Below are positions 1 to 6,665 of a DNA stretch of 10,436 nucleotides, in pieces. Position 1 is the first letter of the stretch; every line of letters starts with the position of its first letter. The notes beneath the pieces were generated by a model. That model searched no databases. It saw only the letters and a program-made list of their open reading frames with translations, and had not been told where the DNA came from. Where the stretch lies: NCBI GenBank assembly GCA_016788685.1, contig JAEUSS010000090.1, forward strand, positions 1 to 10,436, given 5' to 3'. This DNA is from Prolixibacteraceae bacterium. Lineage in GTDB: Bacteria > Bacteroidota > Bacteroidia > Bacteroidales > Prolixibacteraceae. Position numbers and translations under genes: made by a program.

Positions 1-93
1 TCCACGGCTGGTGTTTGAATTTGACATTGGCTGTTGTTTAGTTAAAAAAGTATTGAAAAAAGAATAAAAAGTTTAATCGTTGTTTGTTCCCGA

Positions 94-1335
94 ATGAGTA
101 TTATTATTCATGAAAACGCACGCGATTATTTAAACAATCAAATCTTGAAAAAGATGAAAACCAACAACGGACTGACTGGGGCGATAACGGAAAGCGCTGG
201 CTGGACTGCTTTCCTGACGTTTTTATTCTTCCTGCTGAAATGGAACGACAATCCGGCGCCCGATATGCTGCTTGCTTTGCCCTTCTTTGTTATTCTGTAT
301 TTTTTGTTTTTCTCGATAGGAAAAGAACAGGTTGTCGGCAGAATGAAGGCCTGGATCAATTCGGACGTTAAAAAGTCGGTCATCTTTCCGGTGGTGCTGC
401 TTGTTTTGTATTTTGGCTATGTGCTGATCAACGGCCAAAATCCGTTCAAGGGGACATTGGCGCTTCTCCCGTACCTCATTTTTTTTCCGGTTCTTGTATT
501 TTCGGCCCAAAGAAAAAATGCAGGTAAGATCGGCTGGCTCGATTTTGCCACTTTTGTTATTTTTCTGCTTCCAACCACTTTGGTCGACTTTAGCCCGAAG
601 GGTAATCTGCCTTTTAACGGTTCCGGATTTGATTCGGTTTTTCGCATCGTCATTATGCTGATTGCAGTTTATGCGTTCGGAACCCTGCGCGGGCTGGAAG
701 AGATCGGGTTTTATCCGTCACTCAGCTGGTCGCATTTCAAGTACTCGATTCTGTCTTGGCTTGCTTTTTATTCCCTCGTCATGGTCATTGGTTATTCGGT
801 CGGTTTCATTCAAATCGTCGGGCACGATTCGGTAAACAGGGAGTTGGTTACTAAAATTGTTCTGGCGCTCGTTGTGACCTTTTTGCACACCGCTATGTTC
901 GAAGAGATTTTCTTCCGGGGAATTTTGCAAAATATGCTGGCCAAACGAATTGGTCAGTCGGGGAACTGGACGGCCTTTTGGTATGGCGGAGTCGCCATCC
1001 TGATTCCGCTGGCTTTGCTTGTCGGATATACCTTGAAAGGCGGGATGCAATGGTTTCCGGCCTTGATAACCGCTTTGTTGTTTGCGGCTGCAAGAAGTGT
1101 CGAAAAAATGAAAATCAGTCAGGCGGGTGTTTATACTTCGCTGGCAATAACCAGTGTGGTGTTCGGACTGGTTCATTACCATTCCGGATCGATTGTTTAT
1201 ATCGGGTTTGCCTGTATGGCAGGCTGGGCCTACGGATATACTTACATTAAGACCCGGAACGTTTTTTATTGTGCCCTGGTTCATACACTGGTCAACGTTT
1301 CGGCTTTGATGTTCGGACTCGAATTAATGAAATAG
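94..1335 (+). CDS. CPBP-family intramembrane metalloprotease (CAAX protease-like)
   Basis: This is a predicted inner-membrane protease of the CPBP family (CAAX proteases and bacteriocin-processing enzymes), which cleaves substrates within the membrane with an embedded metal site. All three family motifs are visible: EEIFFRG with E270, E271 and R275; FGLVH with F357 and H361 (H363 follows); and HTLVN with H397 and N401. Hydrophobic segments lie near residues 36-49, 57-74, 96-112, 122-137, 150-162, 182-195, 219-240, 252-266, 295-314, 321-334, 346-360, 368-383 and 390-408. At 413 residues it is longer than the common 200-300, through an N-terminal membrane extension and an approximately 80-residue stretch between motifs 1 and 2. 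The start at 94 has no Shine-Dalgarno box, as is usual in Bacteroidota; M21 is the next candidate. It converges on the isomerase-like gene and has no operon partner in view. The family call is firm; the substrate is unknown. Confidence 0.9.
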   Translation: MSIIIHENARDYLNNQILKKMKTNNGLTGAITESAGWTAFLTFLFFLLKWNDNPAPDMLLALPFFVILYFLFFSIGKEQVVGRMKAWINSDVKKSVIFPVVLLVLYFGYVLINGQNPFKGTLALLPYLIFFPVLVFSAQRKNAGKIGWLDFATFVIFLLPTTLVDFSPKGNLPFNGSGFDSVFRIVIMLIAVYAFGTLRGLEEIGFYPSLSWSHFKYSILSWLAFYSLVMVIGYSVGFIQIVGHDSVNRELVTKIVLALVVTFLHTAMFEEIFFRGILQNMLAKRIGQSGNWTAFWYGGVAILIPLALLVGYTLKGGMQWFPALITALLFAAARSVEKMKISQAGVYTSLAITSVVFGLVHYHSGSIVYIGFACMAGWAYGYTYIKTRNVFYCALVHTLVNVSALMFGLELMK

Positions 1336-1435
1336 CGCAGACCTCCTGAGTGCCGGTTGTTGTTCAAGTTTTCTGACGCAATCTTTTCGGCTTCAGGTAT
1401 TTTCTAATTGAGTTGCTTCAGGATACATTTCAGAT

Positions 1436-1492
1436 AGTTATGGATTAAACTAAATTTGAGATTGCAAAGCAAAAGAAGTTTAATCCATAACT
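1436..1492. repeat. Perfect 16-bp inverted repeat between convergent genes
   Basis: AGTTATGGATTAAACT (1436-1451) is matched exactly by its reverse complement at 1477-1492, with a 25-base AT-rich loop. It lies 100 bases after the protease stop codon and about 84 bases after the end of the isomerase-like gene on the other strand. It could therefore act as a shared, bidirectional terminator. Neither side is followed by a clear T-run, so a protein-binding site or the remnant of a small mobile element remains possible. Confidence 0.6.
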
Positions 1493-1512
1493 GTCAGATT
1501 GAGTCGTAACTA

Positions 1513-1546
1513 ATGCAATAAAGCTTTAGCTTTTACAGGTAATTTC
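1513..1546 (-). terminator. Weak terminator-like hairpins after the isomerase-like gene
   Basis: Downstream of the minus-strand stop codon are two small hairpins: CAGG/CCTG around a 6-base loop, then AAAGC/GCTTT around a 4-base loop. There is no strong T-run after them. Together with the 16-bp inverted repeat beyond, they are the only termination-like structures for this gene. Confidence 0.25.
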
Positions 1547-1575
1547 CTGATTGTCATTTGCACAAAAATCAATGG

Positions 1576-2484
1576 CTATACCAATATTTTTGTAGTCAGA
1601 TTACTGATGCTGGTTTCCAGTGTCTCGAATGGTTTGCCGTTACCCTGGTTATCATCTTCCACAAACAGGTATTTCATACCGGCAGTTTCTTTGGCTGCCA
1701 GAATACGCTTAAAGTCAATCACGCCGGCACCTACCGGGGCAATATCATCTTTAATTACATCGAAATAAGGTTCCTGTTTGGTAAACATGTCTTTCATATG
1801 GAAAAGCTGGAAGCGTCCGGGATATTTATTGAACATTTCCACCGGATCCTGACCAGCCTTGCTTACCCAGTAAAAGTCGATTTCCATGGTAATCAACGCC
1901 GGATCCATTTCCTTCATAAACAGGTCGTAATACGGTACAATACCATCAAGATTGGCAAATTCGAAGTTGTGGTTGTGGTAACCAAACTGAATTCCAACTT
2001 CCTTCATCACCGACCCAACCTGATTCCAGTCGGCAATCATCTTCTTGTACGACTCAACATTGCGGTCTTGTTCCTGCACCCATGGCTGAATACAGTATTT
2101 TACGCCCAAAGCAGCATGGTCGTCGGCCATTTTACGTGCGTTTTCCATAGAGATACCGGCAGCCTCCACCTGGGTGTGACTGCTGATAATATCCATACCC
2201 AGATCATTCACCATTTTTTTGAATTCGCTCGGGATATAGCCATAAAATTTACCGTCGGCATAATTGGCCAGCTCAATATTTTTAAACCCCATGTCCGACA
2301 GCTTTTTCAGGGTTCCGGGCACATCAGCGGCCATGGCATCGCGTATAGTATAAAGCTGAAGACCAACACCAAAGCTTTTGCGGTCAACGGCTGCAGGAGC
2401 ACATGCCAAAGGGCCCAAAGCCACTAAACCAAGACCCGCTACTGATAATTTTAAGAAGTCTCTTCGATTTTGTCTCATTGTCAT
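1576..2484 (-). CDS. Tat-exported sugar phosphate isomerase/epimerase-like TIM-barrel protein
   Basis: The 302-residue protein opens with a twin-arginine signal: R7-R8 in RRDFLK, a hydrophobic stretch at 12-27, then C28. The residues before C28 (PLAC) fit a lipobox only poorly, so lipidation is uncertain. The mature part reads as a xylose isomerase-like/AP-endonuclease-2 TIM barrel. Likely metal or catalytic residues are E71 (NIEL), H103 (SSH), H170 and H172 (GYHNHNFEF), E201 and D203 (MEIDFYW), H229 (LFHMKD) and E276 (FVEDDN). Relatives in Bacteroidota are exported and usually sit among glycoside or keto-sugar degradation genes; the substrate here cannot be read from sequence. There are two possible start codons, at 2484 and 2478, both keeping the Tat motif. 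The leader is AT-rich with no Shine-Dalgarno box. It is transcribed away from the debris region and alone on its strand. Confidence 0.88.
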   Translation of the reverse strand: MTMRQNRRDFLKLSVAGLGLVALGPLACAPAAVDRKSFGVGLQLYTIRDAMAADVPGTLKKLSDMGFKNIELANYADGKFYGYIPSEFKKMVNDLGMDIISSHTQVEAAGISMENARKMADDHAALGVKYCIQPWVQEQDRNVESYKKMIADWNQVGSVMKEVGIQFGYHNHNFEFANLDGIVPYYDLFMKEMDPALITMEIDFYWVSKAGQDPVEMFNKYPGRFQLFHMKDMFTKQEPYFDVIKDDIAPVGAGVIDFKRILAAKETAGMKYLFVEDDNQGNGKPFETLETSISNLTTKILV

Positions 2485-2538
2485 AAATAGTTTTTATGTG
2501 TGGATTAATATACTTGCTATATTCACAAGAACGGCTGA

Positions 2539-2751
2539 AAATACAATAAAACAACGGGATTTGAAATATACCGACTGAGATTATTTTCTATTGAGCAGAC
2601 AGATAGTCTGTTGCTCCAGCAACTAAAAGATAGAGGTTCGCTGGGTGCTAATGAATACGATACCAATATCTTCGCGGAAGCAACAGGATTTGCTTGGAGA
2701 AAATTTAACAGAAATAGATTTCTCCGGTCGAAAATTTACGGTGTTGAATAA
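2539..2751 (+). other. Startless open fragment, unrecognised, overlapping the ABC remnant in another frame
   Basis: Frame +1 is open for 70 codons between stops at 2536 and 2749 and contains no ATG. From about 2587 it reads like genuine protein (IEQTDSLLLQQLKDRG, then EYDTNIFAEATGFAWRKFNR), rich in charged and amphipathic residues. It overlaps the start of the frame +2 ABC ORF by about 100 bases, as expected if a frameshift or deletion junction joins two gene pieces. I do not recognise the family. It may be the tail of a lost gene or chance open sequence. Confidence 0.3.
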
Positions 2752-3022
2752 AGAATTATTTGTGTCTAATTTTCAGTTTCATTTTTCAGGAGGCGAAAGG
2801 CAACGTTTAGCTTTAGCGCGGGTATTAATACGTAATCCGAAATTACTGTTGCTAGACGAGGCTACTTCGGCTTTAGATTCAGTAACTGAAGCTCAGATTA
2901 TGGAATGTCTGGTACATTTAAAGCATCGTGTAACCATCCTGTTTGTTACTCACCGGCCCAATCTGCTGCAATATTTCGATAAAGTAATTGATTTGTCTGC
3001 GACGAAAACAGTGTCAGAATAA
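2645..3022 (+). pseudogene. ABC transporter ATP-binding domain, C-terminal half only (remnant)
   Basis: The 125-codon frame carries the second half of an ABC exporter-type nucleotide-binding domain. It has the signature loop SGGERQRLALARVL (about residues 49-62), Walker B LLLLDEA (68-74), the D-loop SALD and the H-loop VTHR. The Walker A P-loop, A-loop and any transmembrane domain are missing. The first 45 residues do not resemble the usual Q-loop region convincingly. The first possible start is a GTG at 2645 (ATG at 2651), and a stop in the same frame lies just upstream at 2624. It could not bind ATP in the normal way, so it is best read as a decayed fragment of a peptide- or drug-type ABC exporter. 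The family call for residues 45-115 is firm; intactness is very unlikely. The local sequence looks AT-richer than the phosphoesterase gene nearby, consistent with separate origin. Confidence 0.75.
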
Positions 3023-3023
3023 T

Positions 3024-3277
3024 ATGCCGGACAATACTCCGGATAGGGTAAGCTGGGCAAAGAACTCTGTAAAAACAATTGTTTCAGGAAAACAGGAAGA
3101 GGACTGTCCTTAAAAGTCGGTCGTTTGGCAAAAGCTTTTTCGGATATGAAGGAACGGACATTAAAACTATTTCCCGTCGAAATTTCGGCCGGGTGGGATA
3201 AACACGCCTTTCCGGAAATTACCCGTGAAATTTTAGTCAGAGCTATCTCCAATGGAGGCTGCGGAGAGATGAGCTGA
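3024..3277 (+). pseudogene. Two small open fragments after the ABC remnant, unrecognised
   Basis: One base after the ABC stop an ATG (3024) opens a 29-codon frame ending at 3113. Frame +2 is open from 3047 to the stop at 3275-3277 and reads like protein in its last 55 codons (RLAKAFSDMKERTLKLF, then SAGWDKHAFPEITREIL). A single frame change near 3105-3111 would join the two into one product of about 80 residues. That layout, a gene starting immediately behind an ABC ATPase, suggests the next gene of the same lost operon. I cannot name the family. The only in-frame ATG in the second piece is at 3146, which would give 43 residues. Confidence 0.3.
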
Positions 3278-3477
3278 TCAGTTCAGAGATTGTCTTAATC
3301 TTCATTTTCAACTTGTTTAGGTTTTAGCTGTTTTAACAAAGTGATAGCATTCATAAACTGCTGACTTCTTCTGTCTTAATTAAATCTCATAGTATTTTAA
3401 CCTGATTGCGGCGGCGGCGGATCTGAGGTATTTCGGGCATCTGCGATTTAAATGTGTGAATATTGTATGATTTACGA

Positions 3478-3504
3478 TCGGGATGCAGTGTTTGACCATC
3501 CCGA
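3478..3504. repeat. Hairpin, 8-bp perfect stem
   Basis: TCGGGATG (3478-3485) pairs with CATCCCGA (3497-3504) across an 11-base loop. On the plus strand a run of six T follows 15 bases later, too far for a standard intrinsic terminator. It may be an RNA structure or an operator-like palindrome in the gap before the phosphoesterase gene. Confidence 0.45.
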
Positions 3505-3774
3505 AGCCGGTAAAAATGTTTTTTGACAGGAGGTTAATAATTAATGTAAATTGACTAAAATAGCAGAAGTTGTTGAAAGTGATTTCCTGTTTCTTTATTT
3601 CAGATTTTTCGTTCGATCCGGATGACATTTGCATTGTTGTGATTTGATGGACGGGAGATCGCAGCAACACCCGTTCAGGATAAGGTTGTGAAGAAGGCGG
3701 CTGGAGATGAGGAGGAAACCGGAATCACTGAAAAAAGATTAATAATAACAGTCTGAAATTCTGAAATTCAATCG

Positions 3775-3798
3775 TTACTCCGCCGGGGAGCGGGGTGA
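3775..3798 (+). promoter_or_regulatory. GC-rich hairpin in the phosphoesterase leader
   Basis: TTACTCCGC (3775-3783) can pair with GCGGGGTGA (3790-3798), nine pairs including two G-U, around a 6-base loop. It stands out in AT-rich surroundings and lies 54 bases before the start codon at 3852. There is no following T-run, so a leader-RNA structure is more likely than a terminator. The wobble pairs favour the plus-strand RNA. Confidence 0.35.
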
Positions 3799-3851
3799 TT
3801 CAGAAACGGATAAACTAAAAGATTTTCTTTTCTAACCTTAATTGATTCTAA

Positions 3852-5162
3852 ATGTATCACCGAATGAAAAAACAAATGAACCTTGTCTTTCGCTTTCTGG
3901 TCGTTCCGGTTTTGTTCCTGGCTTTGTGTCAGAATTTAAGCTTTGCACAAAAGAACCTTCCGTCGGTCATGCCCGACCGGATCATTCTGAATGCCACTCC
4001 CGATCCGGCTGTCTCGGTGGCCGTTACCTGGCGGACCGATCGTTCGGTAAATTCAGGCACCTGCGAGTTACAGGAAGTTTCGCCAACCAAAATTAATTCA
4101 AAAGATTCCAAATCGTTCAGGGCTAAAACCCGGCCGGTTAATTATGTGTATGAAAATGAGCCTGAAATCAGCGCAAATCAGCATTCCGTAATACTCACCG
4201 GGCTAACTGCCGGCACCTCGTACCTGTACCGCGTGGGAAACGGCGACAACTGGAGCGAATGGTTTGAGTTTAAGACTCCGGGAACAGATCGCGGCGACTA
4301 CTCATTCATCTATTTCGGCGATCCGCAGCTGGGCCTGCAGTCGGAGTGGTCGCGTGTGGTCCGGAAGGCTTATCAGTTTGCTCCTGACTGTTCGTTTATG
4401 CTTTATGCGGGCGACATTATTAACCGCGCCGGAAAAGACATCGAATGGCACGAGTGGTTTAAGGCTGGTTCACATATTTTCCCGACCGTGGCTCAGATTC
4501 TGACTCCCGGAAATCACGATTATAAAAACGGGAAGCTTGCTCCGCACTGGAATGCCCAGTTTACCCAGCCTACCAATGGTCCGGCCGGTTTAGACGGTAC
4601 CTGTTTTTTTATCGATTACCCTAACCTGCGATTGATTTCGATGGATTCGGCTGCCGGTTCGGAACTCGAAGAAGAAAACGGGTATGAGCTTACTGTTCAG
4701 AAGGCATGGCTGGATTCAGTTCTCCGCACAAATACCAAGCGGTGGGTTGTGGTCACCACGCATCTGCCTTTTTATTCGACCAAAGACAGCCGTGACAATG
4801 CCTTGCTGCGCAAACATTTTCAACCGATACTCGAAAAGCATAAAGTCGATCTGGTGCTTACCGGTCACGATCATTCATACGGACGCGGCAGGGCATCGGA
4901 CACGCCCGGCCTCAATCCTTCAGTTGTTTATGTGGTGTCGGTCAGCGGTCCGAAGCTTTATCCCGCCGGAACGAAATCGTGGATGGAACACCGGGGCGGT
5001 AACCTTCAGCTTTTTCAGAAGATAACGGTCGGTGAAAATGCGCTCTCTTACCGTTCATACACGGCCAGCGGCAAACTTTTCGATGAATTCAGGATTGAGC
5101 GGAGAACAAACGGCGAAAAGAATTTTTTTGAAATGAAACCGGCAAGATCAGAGATAAAATGA
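3852..5162 (+). CDS. Secreted metallophosphoesterase with purple acid phosphatase-like layout
   Basis: A predicted exported calcineurin-like hydrolase of phosphoesters. A Sec signal peptide covers about residues 5-32, with likely cleavage after SFA before Q33. Residues 38-145 form a beta-sandwich like the N-terminal domain of purple acid phosphatases (VAVTWRTD near 57, then SVILTGLTAGTSYLYRVG). The metallophosphatase core at 150-415 has the five metal motifs: GDPQ (D157, Q159), AGD (D188), GNHD (N221-D223), TTH (H304) and GHDH (H339, H341). True purple acid phosphatases have GDxxY at the second motif; here it is GDIIN, so the iron-binding tyrosine is absent and a generic two-metal phosphodiesterase or phosphatase is as likely. 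The alternative start at 3864 (MKKQMN) gives a more typical signal peptide. The 171-base gap to the next gene argues against tight co-transcription. Family confident, substrate unknown. Confidence 0.9.
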   Translation: MYHRMKKQMNLVFRFLVVPVLFLALCQNLSFAQKNLPSVMPDRIILNATPDPAVSVAVTWRTDRSVNSGTCELQEVSPTKINSKDSKSFRAKTRPVNYVYENEPEISANQHSVILTGLTAGTSYLYRVGNGDNWSEWFEFKTPGTDRGDYSFIYFGDPQLGLQSEWSRVVRKAYQFAPDCSFMLYAGDIINRAGKDIEWHEWFKAGSHIFPTVAQILTPGNHDYKNGKLAPHWNAQFTQPTNGPAGLDGTCFFIDYPNLRLISMDSAAGSELEEENGYELTVQKAWLDSVLRTNTKRWVVVTTHLPFYSTKDSRDNALLRKHFQPILEKHKVDLVLTGHDHSYGRGRASDTPGLNPSVVYVVSVSGPKLYPAGTKSWMEHRGGNLQLFQKITVGENALSYRSYTASGKLFDEFRIERRTNGEKNFFEMKPARSEIK

Positions 5163-5240
5163 TCTTGAAGCACTCAGTTTAATACAGAATTGGTTTCATC
5201 GTGCAAACCGCAGGGCAAATGAACTCAACTTTAACGAGTT

Positions 5241-5271
5241 GCAGAGGGGTGGCCTGCTCTTTTGTTTCTTT
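5241..5271 (+). terminator. Possible intrinsic terminator after the phosphoesterase gene
   Basis: GCAG plus a further G (5241-5246, one bulged A) can pair with CCTGC (5253-5257). The stem is followed by a T-rich run TCTTTTGTTTCTTT. It sits about 80 bases beyond the stop codon, a plausible place to separate the phosphoesterase from the membrane-protein gene. The stem is short, so this is tentative. Confidence 0.35.
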
Positions 5272-5292
5272 GCCTGAATGATGTTAATCTGG
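5261..5292 (+). promoter_or_regulatory. Candidate Bacteroidota-type promoter for the membrane-protein gene
   Basis: TTTG (5261-5264) matches the -33 element, and TAATCTGG (5285-5292) is a partial match to the -7 element TAnnTTTG, with a 20-base spacer. It would start transcription roughly 35 bases before the ATG at 5334. The -7 match is imperfect and the -33 box overlaps the terminator T-run, so this is a weak call. Confidence 0.22.
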
Positions 5293-5333
5293 ATGTAAAT
5301 AAATTTAACTAACCTAAATAGTAAGTTTTACTC

Positions 5334-6611
5334 ATGAAAAAGGAATGGATTAATGTTCTGATTGTCGGGATGACATTGGGAACAGCCTGGGCTATCCGCG
5401 GACAGTTTGGACACGAGCAGGGGGCTGCCTGGGCAGGAGGAATAGGCGCTTTGGCCTTGGTAATTGTGTCGCAGCGCAAAGACTGGTATGCAAAAATGCT
5501 GACCATTGCGTTTACTGCTGCCGCCAGTTGGGGCGCCAGCGGGATGATCAGTTACGGGCAGGTGGTAGGCTACGGCCGGAGTGATAATTTTCCGAACGCT
5601 TTTTACGGATTGCTGATGCTTTTTTTCATCGGATGTTTGTACGGACTTCTCGGCGGTGGTATGGTAGGTTTGTCGCTGCAGTCGTCAAAAGAGAATAAAG
5701 TAAAATGGGCGGCACTGTTCACTGAAATGGTTGCCGGAGCAGTTGTTGCTTACGCTTTACTTGTTGATCAGCTTGAGATTTTGATGACTCCTCCGCGTCA
5801 GGAGGCCTGGGCGGTTTGTCTGGGCGCCGGTCTGGCCATGTTGTGGCACATGGCACGGAACAATTACCAATCGCCGGTTCGTGTGGCTTTTTACTCGGCC
5901 ATCGGTGCCGGTTTTGGTTTCGCTTTCGGAAATTTTCTGCAAACAGTGGGAGCAGTGCTGGAAATTAAGTTTAATATGTGGAACGTGATGGAATACAGTA
6001 TCGGATTTTTCGGAGGCTCGGGGATGGCGTACGGCGTATTCAGTTCGGTGTGGCCCGCGAAGTCTTTGGCTCCGGAACGCTGGGAAAATAGAGTAGCCTT
6101 TGGCTTTGTGTTCATACTTGTTCCGCTTATTGTTTTTATCGAATCTATGGGCTACAACACACTTCTGAATCGGATTAAACCCCCGGTTAATCCCGAAACG
6201 GTTGCCTGGTTAAGCAATTGGACTGCCTTCGTTGTCATTTTTGTTGTTGCGGCAATTGGATGCTACAAGTTGATAAAGGCCAAAGACGAATTCCGGAGGA
6301 AGGATATTTTACTTTTGTTTGCAATCTACCTCGCTGCATATACAATTATCAGTTACATCGTTTCAGGAGCTTTTGCCGGCGTGTTTCTCCTGAACCACCA
6401 TTTGTACTGGGTTAATTTCATTGTTGTTTTGCTCCTGATGAGAAAACGATTTCCCGCTTTTTTTGACAAACTGGCAGGCGATCTGAACGATCAAAAGAGA
6501 TGGCTGCTGTACGTTGCCGCGTTAATCACGGTGATCATGATTCTAGCTCTGATCTCAGCCGGAAGCCACGGAGAAATGAGCGGGGCCCACGATCGCTTTC
6601 CTCTGGAATGA
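5334..6611 (+). CDS. Multi-pass inner-membrane protein, family not recognised
   Basis: A 425-residue polytopic membrane protein with roughly 11-13 hydrophobic segments (about 7-21, 30-46, 55-72, 88-112, 126-143, 158-172, 184-205, 221-239, 254-270, 296-313, 324-342, 345-368, 391-409) and no cleavable signal peptide. Between the first two segments is a striking polar motif, AIRGQFGHEQGAAWAGG (20-36), which looks like a conserved functional core. Other notable patches are YGQVVGYGRSDNFPNAFYG (74-92), GAGFGFAFGNFLQ (191-203) and GFFGGSGMAYG (224-234). Glycine is abundant inside helices, as in transporters and channels. The C-terminus is short and polar (SHGEMSGAHD). I cannot assign a family; transporter, permease-like component or membrane enzyme are all possible. 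The start follows an AT-rich leader with no Shine-Dalgarno box, and the gene seems to be transcribed on its own. Coding status is very secure, function open. Confidence 0.88.
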   Translation: MKKEWINVLIVGMTLGTAWAIRGQFGHEQGAAWAGGIGALALVIVSQRKDWYAKMLTIAFTAAASWGASGMISYGQVVGYGRSDNFPNAFYGLLMLFFIGCLYGLLGGGMVGLSLQSSKENKVKWAALFTEMVAGAVVAYALLVDQLEILMTPPRQEAWAVCLGAGLAMLWHMARNNYQSPVRVAFYSAIGAGFGFAFGNFLQTVGAVLEIKFNMWNVMEYSIGFFGGSGMAYGVFSSVWPAKSLAPERWENRVAFGFVFILVPLIVFIESMGYNTLLNRIKPPVNPETVAWLSNWTAFVVIFVVAAIGCYKLIKAKDEFRRKDILLLFAIYLAAYTIISYIVSGAFAGVFLLNHHLYWVNFIVVLLLMRKRFPAFFDKLAGDLNDQKRWLLYVAALITVIMILALISAGSHGEMSGAHDRFPLE

Positions 6612-6640
6612 CGGCTGCGGTACTGTAGCTATCGGTTATC

Positions 6641-6658
6641 AAAAGGTATTACTTTTTT
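6641..6658 (+). terminator. Weak terminator-like element after the membrane-protein gene
   Basis: AAAAG (6641-6645) can pair with CTTTT (6652-6656) around a 6-base loop, and the right arm runs into two further T. The stem is only five A/T-rich pairs, so it would be a poor terminator alone. It lies 30 bases after the stop codon. Confidence 0.22.
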
Positions 6659-6665
6659 GTAATTG

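Larger units (their letters stand above)
3278..3851. other. Long intergenic region without a convincing gene
   Basis: All frames are broken into short pieces. It contains (GCG)4 at 3408-3420, an 8-bp perfect hairpin at 3478-3504, an AGGAGG box at 3530-3535 followed by an ATG that is immediately stopped (ATGTAA), an 8-bp tandem duplication CTGAAATT near 3753-3768, and a GC-rich hairpin at 3775-3798. A 96-codon minus-strand frame (3380-3670) has no family features I recognise and a low-quality composition. The region probably holds the phosphoesterase promoter and leader plus decayed sequence continuing from the debris upstream. Confidence 0.5.

Noticed and set aside
718..1284. 188-codon minus-strand open frame
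   Set aside because: It is antisense to the CPBP protease, which has all its active-site motifs on the plus strand; the minus-strand product shows no family motif.
1436..1492. Chromosome-dimer resolution (dif) or attachment site
   Set aside because: The 25-base spacing between the arms does not fit the short spacer of dif-type sites, and no recombinase gene is nearby.
1558..2427. 289-codon plus-strand open frame opposite the isomerase-like gene
   Set aside because: It lies antisense to a well-supported Tat-exported TIM-barrel protein; its translation is rich in H, F and I without domain features, as is typical of a shadow frame.
2950..3252. 100-codon minus-strand open frame across the end of the ABC remnant
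   Set aside because: It runs antisense to the clear H-loop end of the ABC domain and the plus-strand fragment looks more protein-like.
3536..3545. Gene start behind the AGGAGG box
   Set aside because: The ATG after the box is followed directly by TAA, and Bacteroidota rarely rely on this motif.
3380..3670. 96-codon minus-strand open frame in the long gap
   Set aside because: It has no recognisable motif, includes (GCG)4 read as polyalanine, and has no good start context. It may reflect an old element but is not supportable as a gene.
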